Below, in pieces: positions 5,245 to 10,966 of a stretch of DNA of 10,966 nucleotides. Where the stretch lies: the NCBI GenBank assembly GCA_003517845.1, contig DOZU01000149.1:1-10966 (forward strand), written 5' to 3'. The notes below the pieces were generated by a model. That model was not told the DNA's origin. It searched no databases and saw only the letters and a list, made by a program, of their open reading frames with translations. The stretch comes from Clostridiales bacterium. Its GTDB lineage: Bacteria > Bacillota > Sulfobacillia > UBA995. The translations under genes and the position numbers were made by a program. Numbering within the stretch: the first letter of the stretch is position 1; the number at the start of each line of letters is the position of its first letter.

Positions 5245-5812
5245 TGAGGCATTGCTCGAAGTGGTGGGTTTTCTTGAGGACCGGAAGGTCCCGTACATGG
5301 TTATCGGCGGATTCGCCAATCTCTTCTGGGGGCGCTCCCGGCTGACGCGGGACCTTGACCTGACGGTGAGCCTTCCCGAGGAGCGGCTGGCACCCCTGGT
5401 GGAGGACTTGCGCCAGCGGTTCACTGTCCTCCCTTCCGACCCGCTAGAGTTCGTGCGCCGGCACAGCATTCTTCCTATGCAGGTCGGTGAGGTTCGTGTC
5501 GACCTCGCCCGCGCCGGACTGCCCTATGAGGAGGGGGCAATTCGCCGGGCGCGGCCAGTGGACGTCGCCGGACGGTCCATCAAGGTGTGTTCGCCGGAGG
5601 ACTTGATCATCCACAAGATCATATCCGACCGGCCGCAGGACCGGGAAGATGTGCGGGAGATTGTGCGACGGCAGGGTGAAAACCTGGATCGGCGCTACCT
5701 TGATCCGATCGTGGAGGAGTTCAGCCGAGTGCTTGAGCGACCGGACATCCTCGCATTCTATGAGCAGTGTCTTGGTCCTGTCGACGAGCGCAACCCGAGT
5801 TCCGGTCTCTGA
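5225..5812 (+). CDS. Minimal nucleotidyltransferase (AbiEii/DUF6036-like), possible toxin-antitoxin or defence component
   Basis: A 195-residue soluble protein of the DNA polymerase beta-type nucleotidyltransferase superfamily. The signature is visible: MVIGGFANLFWG (25-36) supplies the GG loop, DLDLTV (43-48) gives the two metal-binding aspartates D43 and D45, and VRVDLARA (90-97) gives the third, D93. The segment VCSPEDLIIHKIISDRPQDREDV (121-143) is typical of AbiEii- and DUF6036-like proteins. All three carboxylates are present, so it should be active on some NTP and an unknown acceptor such as tRNA or protein. The ATG at 5225 has no well-placed Shine-Dalgarno sequence, so translation probably depends on the overlapping upstream gene; a TTG at codon 4 (5234) is an alternative. 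It ends 30 nt from the convergent comFC. Confidence 0.88.
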   Translation: MASLRLDEALLEVVGFLEDRKVPYMVIGGFANLFWGRSRLTRDLDLTVSLPEERLAPLVEDLRQRFTVLPSDPLEFVRRHSILPMQVGEVRVDLARAGLPYEEGAIRRARPVDVAGRSIKVCSPEDLIIHKIISDRPQDREDVREIVRRQGENLDRRYLDPIVEEFSRVLERPDILAFYEQCLGPVDERNPSSGL

Positions 5813-5842
5813 CCGGTCGGACCCTGAAGTCACCACTTTTCG

Positions 5843-6796
5843 TCAACTCCGCCGACACCCTTCCCCCCCTGGGGACCGCCCGACCTGTTGGCATTGGGGA
5901 TAAGTCTGTTGATAACCGGTGCTGGAAGGGTCGCTCCTGGGGATAAACTTGGGGAATGTCGGAGGACGCCGAACCTGGCGGGCGGGATGTCGAACGGCGA
6001 CCGGGGTTCGGCCGGGAGCAGCGGTCCGCCCCCGGACCGCCACGACCGCCACGTGAACCCGCAAGGCTCCCGCCCTGATCAACGCGAAAGCGCACCCGGC
6101 GGCGGTGGCCCCTGTGGTCAAGACGTCATCCACCAGCAGGACCCGACGCCCCCCCACCTCGTCGGGGTTCGCCTCAAAGGCGCCGGCCAGATTGGCCAGG
6201 CGTCGCGCTCGAGTCAGGCTCGCCTGGGGCGGGGTGCTGCGCGTTCGGGCGAGCGAATGCTGGCGGTGCGGCACGTCGAGGACTTGGGCCACCTGGCAAG
6301 CGAGCAGGGCTGCCGGGTTGAAGCCTCGCCGGCGCAGGCGGAGAGGATGGGCGGGTACCGGCACGACCACCTGGAAGCCTCGACCCGGCGCCAGTCCAAA
6401 GCCGCGGCCGTCGAGCCAAGGTAGAAACTGCTGCGCCGCCACCTCTCGGCCCAGACGCTGGCCGAGCGGCCGGGCCAGGTGGGTCTCGCGCCGGTATTTC
6501 AGGCGGCCGACCGCGCGGCGGAGACGTCCTCGGTATACGCCAAGACCCCGGGCCAGGTAGAAAGAGGACGGCGAGACGAGACAATCGCGGCAGAGCGCGG
6601 GGGCGGGCAGCACCAGGTCGTTCCCGCGTCTCGGCGACGCGGCGGCCAACGGTCGACTGCAGCGGGCGCACCGGTTCCCGGTGAACCACGAGATGTCCAG
6701 GCTGCACAGGCGGCATAGCCCGGACGAGGGGATGGGACAGAGCGGGCAGCCGGAAGGGGGATAGACCAGATCGATCAGTCCCCGCAGGAGGTTCAC
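5843..6796 (-). CDS. comFC: ComFC-type competence protein / phosphoribosyltransferase-fold protein with a long C-terminal tail
   Basis: A 317-residue protein of the ComF family, needed for DNA uptake in competent Gram-positives and acting in the cytoplasm near the uptake machinery. The N-terminus has zinc-ribbon cysteines C17, C20, C28, C31, C43, C46, C69 and C72. The phosphoribosyltransferase fold follows, with GLGVYRGRLRRAVGRLKYR (85-103), VPVPAHPLRLRRRGFN (145-160) and the PRPP loop VLLVDDVLTTGAT (219-231). Relatives normally stop near residue 255; this one continues about 62 residues (GRTAAPGRT onward) through a low-complexity tail with unusual codons and DnaA-box-like repeats. The start is GTG 6796-6794, overlapping the recD2 stop as GTGA, so translation is coupled. 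No good Shine-Dalgarno sequence is visible. Confidence 0.9.
   Translation of the reverse strand: MNLLRGLIDLVYPPSGCPLCPIPSSGLCRLCSLDISWFTGNRCARCSRPLAAASPRRGNDLVLPAPALCRDCLVSPSSFYLARGLGVYRGRLRRAVGRLKYRRETHLARPLGQRLGREVAAQQFLPWLDGRGFGLAPGRGFQVVVPVPAHPLRLRRRGFNPAALLACQVAQVLDVPHRQHSLARTRSTPPQASLTRARRLANLAGAFEANPDEVGGRRVLLVDDVLTTGATAAGCAFALIRAGALRVHVAVVAVRGRTAAPGRTPVAVRHPARQVRRPPTFPKFIPRSDPSSTGYQQTYPQCQQVGRSPGGEGCRRS
5895..5946 (-). promoter_or_regulatory. Cluster of three DnaA-box-like 9-mers
   Basis: On the minus strand: TTATCCCCA (5946-5938), TTATCAACA (5915-5907) and TTATCCCCA (5903-5895). Each differs from the consensus DnaA box TTATCCACA at one position, all lie in the same orientation and within 52 bp, in otherwise GC-rich DNA. 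They fall inside the unusual 3' extension of comFC. No dnaA gene or AT-rich unwinding region is near, so a full origin is not supported. A DnaA-titration or regulatory site is possible. Confidence 0.4.
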
Positions 6797-9045
6797 CTGC
6801 GGGGGGCCGCCAGCCTGCCGGCCAGGCGAGAGAAACGCTGGTCAACGCGGGAATTGCGGACCGCGATGCCCAGGGCCTTGCGGGTTCCGACCAACGTCAC
6901 CAACCGACGGGCCCGGGTTATGCCGGTATACAGGAGATTACGTTGCAGCATCACGTAGTGTTGGGTGGACACCGGCATCACCACCGCGGGGTATTCGCTG
7001 CCCTGGCTCTTGTGAACGGATATCGCATAGGCCAGCACTAGTTCCTCGAGGTCGGCCCGATCGTAACGGATCTCCCGGGGACCAGTCGCATCGGGGAAAC
7101 TGACCGTCAGTTCCCCCGAGTCCAAGTCGACCACGACGATCTGCCCGATGTCGCCGTTGAAGACGCCTTTCTCGTAGTCGTTCCGGATCTGCATTACCTT
7201 GTCTTGCAGCCGGTAAGTCGTGCCTCCCTGGGTCAACTCGGGGTGGCCGGCCTGCCGGCAATTGAGGACCCTCTGAAGCTCCTGGTTCAGATGGTCCACG
7301 CCGATGAGCGTCCGGCGCATAGGCGTGATCACCTGGATATCGGACATGGGATCGAGTCCGAAACGGGCCGGCAATCGCTCGGAACACAGGGTGATGAGTT
7401 CCTCGAGGATCGCCTCGGGCGCGTCCCGCTCGACGAAGAAGAAATCACCGTCCCGTGCGTTCAAGAGGGGCATCTCTCCCCGGTTGACCCGGTGGGCGTT
7501 CACGACGATCAAGCTCTCCCGCGCCTGGCGGAAGATGTGGGTCAGGGTCGCGACCGGCACCGTGCCGGAACGGATGATGTCCCGCAAAGCATTCCCCGGA
7601 CCGACCGGCGGCAACTGGTCCGCGTCACCCACCAGCACCAGCCTGGTTCCCGGTCGCAATGCCTGCAACAGATGATCGAAGAGGGGCAGATCGACCATCG
7701 ATACTTCATCGACGATGACGGCCTGAGCGTCAAGCGGATCGTCGGCGTCGCGCCCGAAGTGAAGGGTCAGGGTATCGGGAGAATAAGCGTACTCGAGCAA
7801 CCGGTGGATGGTGCGGGCTTCGCGGCCCGTGGCCTCGGCCAACCGCTTGGCTGCTCGCCCGGTTGGAGCAGCGAGCACCGCCCGCAGGCCCGCTCCCTCG
7901 AACAACTTCAGCAAGCAGTTGACGCAGGTGGTCTTGCCCGTGCCGGGACCGCCGGTGATCACCGCTACCCCCGAGGTGAAGGCGAGTTCGACGGCGTCCG
8001 CTTGCTCGGGACCCAGGTGCTGACCTTCCGCCCCCGTCAGCCGCTGGATCTCGCCCCGGATGGTCTCGGGGTCGTCAAGGCCGGAACACTCAGCTAGCAG
8101 GGTGGTCAGGGAGTCCGCTACCCCCCGCTCCGCCTCGTACAGATGTCCCAGGTACACCGCGGCGGGCGTGGGGTCGTCCCCGGTCGGCCAGGGGTTATGG
8201 GCCGTCTCCTCGATGACCACGCCTGCATCATCGGCCATGGCGGCCAGCGTGCTATCGACATGCAAGTTGTCGATGCCCAGCGTGGAGCAAGTCTGCTCCA
8301 CAAGGGCATCCCTTGGCAGGTAGACATGGCCCTCGGCGGAGGCTTCGCTCAGCACGTAGCGCAATCCCGCCCGTACCCGATAAACCGAGGTGGGCTCCAC
8401 GCCGAGGTTCGCGGCCAGCCGGTCCGCGGTGCGAAAGCCGATGCCGTTGACTTCATCGGCCAAACGGTACGGGTTCTCACGGACTACGCTGACCGTACGT
8501 CGGCCGTAATGCCGGTAGATCCGACCGGCAAAGCCCGGCGTCACCCCATGGGACTGCAGGAAGATCATGATGTCGCGCGTATCCCGGTGTTCGGCCATGG
8601 CCCGGGTAATCGCTTCCGCCCGGACCGAACCGATCCCCTCGATCTGGGTAAGCCGTTCGGGGGAAGACTCGACCACGGTCAGAGCATCCACGCCGAAAGC
8701 CTGAACAATGCGGCGGGCGGTCACCGGCCCCACTCCCCGGACCGCTCCCGAAGCGAGATAACGCTCGATGCCCTCCGCGGTAGTGGGAGCGAGCAACTCA
8801 TGCGCCTGAACTTTGAACTGCCGGCCGTATTCGGGGTGGACGACCCACTCGCCCAGGATGCGCAAAGACTCGCCCACGGCCAGCACGGGAAAGTACCCGA
8901 CGATCGTGACCGCACCCGGTTGGGTTCGAGCCTGCCGCCGGCCGCTACCCGAAAGCGGGGCGGGCATCAGCCGGGCTACGGCATAATGACTGCTGGGGTT
9001 GTGATAGGTTATCCGTTCCACGATCCCCTGGAGGGTCTCGGACAC
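6793..9045 (-). CDS. recD2: RecD2-type 5'-3' DNA helicase
   Basis: A 750-residue superfamily 1B helicase for DNA repair and recombination, of the form found without RecBC. The N-terminal OB-like part is about 1-85. Helix-hairpin-helix repeats follow (SGAVRGVGPVTARRIV, 99-114, and IEGIGSVRAEAI, 135-146). The helicase core shows Walker A GGPGTGKTT (365-373), Walker B DEVSM (446-450), motif III GDADQLPPVGPG (473-484), LTHIFRQ (501-507), VHKSQGSEY (677-685) and LLYTGITRARR (704-714). All key motifs are intact and the length is normal. The start is GTG 9045-9043 with GGGGGAGG 7 nt upstream. An ATG at 9049 is out of frame. It lies 45 nt after the small membrane protein gene and overlaps comFC by 4 nt. 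Confidence 0.97.
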   Translation of the reverse strand: MSETLQGIVERITYHNPSSHYAVARLMPAPLSGSGRRQARTQPGAVTIVGYFPVLAVGESLRILGEWVVHPEYGRQFKVQAHELLAPTTAEGIERYLASGAVRGVGPVTARRIVQAFGVDALTVVESSPERLTQIEGIGSVRAEAITRAMAEHRDTRDIMIFLQSHGVTPGFAGRIYRHYGRRTVSVVRENPYRLADEVNGIGFRTADRLAANLGVEPTSVYRVRAGLRYVLSEASAEGHVYLPRDALVEQTCSTLGIDNLHVDSTLAAMADDAGVVIEETAHNPWPTGDDPTPAAVYLGHLYEAERGVADSLTTLLAECSGLDDPETIRGEIQRLTGAEGQHLGPEQADAVELAFTSGVAVITGGPGTGKTTCVNCLLKLFEGAGLRAVLAAPTGRAAKRLAEATGREARTIHRLLEYAYSPDTLTLHFGRDADDPLDAQAVIVDEVSMVDLPLFDHLLQALRPGTRLVLVGDADQLPPVGPGNALRDIIRSGTVPVATLTHIFRQARESLIVVNAHRVNRGEMPLLNARDGDFFFVERDAPEAILEELITLCSERLPARFGLDPMSDIQVITPMRRTLIGVDHLNQELQRVLNCRQAGHPELTQGGTTYRLQDKVMQIRNDYEKGVFNGDIGQIVVVDLDSGELTVSFPDATGPREIRYDRADLEELVLAYAISVHKSQGSEYPAVVMPVSTQHYVMLQRNLLYTGITRARRLVTLVGTRKALGIAVRNSRVDQRFSRLAGRLAAPRR

Positions 9046-9090
9046 GCATGAACCTCCCCCGGGCCCGGCCGGCGCTCCCGCTTCCGATTT

Positions 9091-9567
9091 CTACCGCTCG
9101 CCGAAGTTCTCCTCCCCTTGGGGCGCACGCATCCCTGAGAGGCAGCGAATGGCCCGGAGGAGAGCGCGCCAGTCTTCACGGCCGCCGCAGCGCACCACGA
9201 GGAGTCGGGAAGCCGGACGCTCGCGGCGGGCCTCCTCGATGAGCAGCGAGTCGGGGAGTCCCTGCGTTACCACCCGCAGCTCCGGATATCGCCGCTGCAG
9301 TCGCTCGAGGATCATCGGCGTGTCTCCGACTTCCCCGGTGGCCACGACCGTCAAGTCCAAGCCGCCTTCTCCTGTCAGATGGTATGCCTCTCTGACCAGC
9401 CCCTCCAGCCAGGCGGAGGCATCTTCCGTCCAGATGATCACGCCAAGCCGCGCCCGCGCCCGTCGCGGGCCGGCGGGCCAGCCGCGGGCCGACAGCCCCA
9501 AGCCGATGACCAGGGCTGCCATCAACCCCAGGAGCAGGATCGGCGGCAACCAGGCCGGCATGGTCAA
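9091..9567 (-). CDS. Small membrane-anchored protein with a glycosyltransferase-like fragment, unknown function
   Basis: A 158-residue protein with one N-terminal membrane helix (about residues 4-26, PAWLPPILLLGLMAALVIGLGL) and a soluble part. The soluble part has LGVIIWTEDASAWLEGLVREAY (41-62), LDLTVVATGEVGDTPMILERLQRRYPELRVV (70-100) and a C-terminal ARRERPASRLLVVRC segment. The second block copies the layout of family 2 glycosyltransferases (VVDDGSxDxTxxILxxLxxxxPxxRV), but the Asp pair after the strand is replaced by ATGEVGD and the catalytic half is missing, so it is probably not an active transferase. The start is taken at TTG 9567, 9 nt after AGGAGG; the ATG at 9561 is 15 nt away and is the alternative. 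The upstream part of the open frame overlaps metK and is excluded. It follows metK by 53 nt and precedes recD2 by 45 nt. Confidence 0.75.
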   Translation of the reverse strand: MTMPAWLPPILLLGLMAALVIGLGLSARGWPAGPRRARARLGVIIWTEDASAWLEGLVREAYHLTGEGGLDLTVVATGEVGDTPMILERLQRRYPELRVVTQGLPDSLLIEEARRERPASRLLVVRCGGREDWRALLRAIRCLSGMRAPQGEENFGER

Positions 9568-9620
9568 ACGGGCCCGCCTCCTCTCCCCGTCCCAGGATAT
9601 GAGTCGGGGGGCGGGAGAGG

Positions 9621-10844
9621 CTACCGTCCGCCGGCGGCTTGCTCTCCGCCGGCCAAGCGCCGAAGCGCATCCACCCGGTCCAGTCGCTCCCACGGCAAGT
9701 CGAGGTCGGACCTCCCGAAGTGACCGTAGCATGCCGTTGGCCGGTATATGGGCCGCCACAACTGGAGATCGCGGATGATCCCGCCGGGCCTGAGGTCAAA
9801 CACCTTCCTGATCAGCCTGCCGATTTCGGTATCGGGCAGACGTCCCGTGCCGAAACTGTCCCCTTCCACCGTCACCGGTTCCGCCACGCCGATCACATAG
9901 GCCAACCTCAACTCGAAAGCATCAGCGAGGCCCGCGGCAACAACATTCTTCGCCACCCAGCGAGCCGCGTAGGCTCCGGAGCGATCCACTTTGGTGGGAT
10001 CCTTGCCGGAGAAGCAGCCTCCGCCGTGCCGGGCATAGCCCCCATAGGTGTCCACAATGATCTTCCGGCCGGTGAGGCCGGTGTCCGCCATGGGCCCGCC
10101 GGTTTCGAAGCGGCCCGTGGGATTGATCAGAATGCGGGTTCTCGCGTCCAGCAGGTGTGCGGGGACCACGGGCTTGACCACGGCCTCGATGACTTCCTCG
10201 CGACGCTCGGCCAGGTCTACCTCAGGCGAATGTTGGGCCGAGATCACCACCGTGTCCGCACGCTGCGGTTGGCGGCCGCGATACTCGATGCTCACCTGAG
10301 TCTTGCCGTCAGGACGGAGATAAGGCAGCAGCTTGGTCTTGCGGACTTCGGCCAGCCGGCGGGCAAGGCGGTGAGCCAAGACTATGGGGAGCGGCATCAG
10401 TTCCGGCGTCTCCCGGCAGGCAAACCCGAACATCATGCCCTGATCCCCCGCGCCGAGTCGGCTCATGGCATCCTCGCCTGCAACCGCGCTTTCCTTCGTT
10501 TCCAGCGACCGGTCCACGCCCATAGCGATGTCCGGCGACTGGGGTTCGATGGCCGTCAACACCGCACAGGTGTCGCCGTCGAAACCGTACTTGGCTCGGT
10601 CGTAACCGATAGCGGTCACCGTATCCCTGATCACCCGCCGAATGTCCGCCCAGGCCGTAGTGGTGATTTCACCCGCCACCATCACCAGGCCCCGCGTGAT
10701 CAGCGTCTCGCAGGCCACCCGGGCGTCGGGGTCCTCGGCCAAGATGACGTCCAGGATGGCATCGGAGATCTGGTCGGCCATCTTGTCCGGATGTCCTTCA
10801 GTGACCGACTCCGACGTGAAGATACGCTGTCCTTCCACGATCAC
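9621..10844 (-). CDS. metK: S-adenosylmethionine synthetase (methionine adenosyltransferase)
   Basis: A 407-residue cytoplasmic enzyme that makes S-adenosylmethionine from methionine and ATP. It has the N-terminal FTSESVTEGHPDK (9-21), signature GAGDQGMMFG (131-140), the ATP/metal loop HGGGCFSGKDPTKVDRS (273-289; Cys where Ala is usual) and the C-terminal YGHFGRSDLDLPWE (373-386). Length is near normal (390-410). The start is GTG 10844, which overlaps the TGA of the upstream MetE-type gene as GTGA. A second in-frame GTG at 10838 gives a more typical N-terminus and also has a GGAGG at 7 nt, so either may be used. The neighbour upstream supplies methionine, forming a methionine-to-SAM pair. Confidence 0.98.
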   Translation of the reverse strand: MIVEGQRIFTSESVTEGHPDKMADQISDAILDVILAEDPDARVACETLITRGLVMVAGEITTTAWADIRRVIRDTVTAIGYDRAKYGFDGDTCAVLTAIEPQSPDIAMGVDRSLETKESAVAGEDAMSRLGAGDQGMMFGFACRETPELMPLPIVLAHRLARRLAEVRKTKLLPYLRPDGKTQVSIEYRGRQPQRADTVVISAQHSPEVDLAERREEVIEAVVKPVVPAHLLDARTRILINPTGRFETGGPMADTGLTGRKIIVDTYGGYARHGGGCFSGKDPTKVDRSGAYAARWVAKNVVAAGLADAFELRLAYVIGVAEPVTVEGDSFGTGRLPDTEIGRLIRKVFDLRPGGIIRDLQLWRPIYRPTACYGHFGRSDLDLPWERLDRVDALRRLAGGEQAAGGR

Positions 10845-10966
10845 ACCTCCCCCTCCAAGTGGTGCCGCTCACGGAGGATGGCGGAGACCCGGGCGGTGAG
10901 TTCCATCGCCCAGGTCGCGGCATCCTCATCCAGCGAAGCCAAGCCGCAGGAGGGGGTGACCAGGGA
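10841..10966 (-). CDS. C-terminus of a MetE-type (cobalamin-independent methionine synthase family) protein, partial
   Basis: Only the last 41 codons are present. The visible part starts SLVTPSCGLASLDEDAATWA and ends with a helical ELTARVSAILRERHH tail. The TPSCGLASL block matches the C-terminal zinc-ligand region of the MetE/UROD-like methyltransferase family (TPxCGLGSL), with the cysteine as the presumed zinc ligand. Such proteins transfer methyl groups to homocysteine or related thiols; a short core-MetE form that uses methylcobalamin is possible but cannot be told from this fragment. The stop overlaps the metK start by 4 nt, which ties methionine formation to SAM synthesis. Confidence 0.75.
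   Translation of the reverse strand, partial: SLVTPSCGLASLDEDAATWAMELTARVSAILRERHHLEGEV

Noticed and set aside
5802..5816. Perfect 6-bp hairpin CCGGTC-TCT-GACCGG across the stop codon of the nucleotidyltransferase gene as a terminator
   Set aside because: The stem is short, and the nearest T-run (CTTTT at about 5836-5840) is about 20 nt away; too weak to call as a terminator in either direction.
5843..5960. A complete chromosomal or plasmid replication origin at the DnaA-box-like cluster
   Set aside because: No AT-rich unwinding region, no dnaA, dnaN or rep gene nearby, and only three inexact boxes.
9568..9759. Upstream extension of the small membrane protein to an ATG at 9759
   Set aside because: The extension overlaps the metK coding end, is Arg-rich without family features, and the ribosome binding site and membrane helix place the start at 9567 or 9561.

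Overview
The window comes from a GC-rich bacterium, most likely a high-GC member of the Bacillota (in the style of Symbiobacteriia, Limnochordia or Thermaerobacter-like Clostridia). The reasons are the mix of RecD2, ComFC and a long-form HPF, strong GGAGG-type ribosome binding sites with many GTG starts, and a near-perfect sigma-H type promoter in front of hpf. The genus cannot be fixed from the sequence alone. Almost every gene lies on the minus strand; the exception is one two-gene cassette on the plus strand.

In transcription order on the minus strand, from the right edge: the 3' end of a MetE-type (cobalamin-independent methionine synthase family) gene overlaps metK (S-adenosylmethionine synthetase) by 4 nt. 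Then come a small membrane-anchored protein with a glycosyltransferase-like fragment, recD2 (DNA helicase), and comFC (competence/phosphoribosyltransferase-type protein), which overlaps recD2 by 4 nt. The last third of the comFC 3' extension carries three DnaA-box-like 9-mers.

A convergent plus-strand cassette (5008-5812) follows: a 78-residue protein of unknown function overlapping a minimal nucleotidyltransferase. Its layout resembles a toxin-antitoxin or similar two-component module, and it is the best candidate here for an undescribed system.

Left of it lies a monocistronic cold-shock gene (csp) with a near-consensus housekeeping promoter (TTGACA-17-TATATT), a 17-bp tandem repeat abutting its -35 box, and a hairpin terminator. 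Directly behind that terminator sits the sigma-H type promoter for hpf. hpf is followed 9 nt later by a divergent NTP-transferase-fold protein of unknown function. That gene overlaps by 11 nt a DUF1858-DUF438-hemerythrin-PAS protein, a presumed redox, iron or oxygen sensor without an output domain. Next comes a 244-residue conserved-looking protein whose second half resembles the LeuA regulatory domain. A possible 25-residue hydrophobic peptide follows, and the left edge holds the N-terminus of a membrane protein, probably a MASE-type sensor of an HD-GYP or GGDEF protein. The stretch from csp to the left edge thus looks like a stationary-phase/stress and sensing neighbourhood, while the right half is housekeeping (methionine/SAM, DNA repair, competence).

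No tRNA, rRNA, CRISPR array or insertion sequence was seen.
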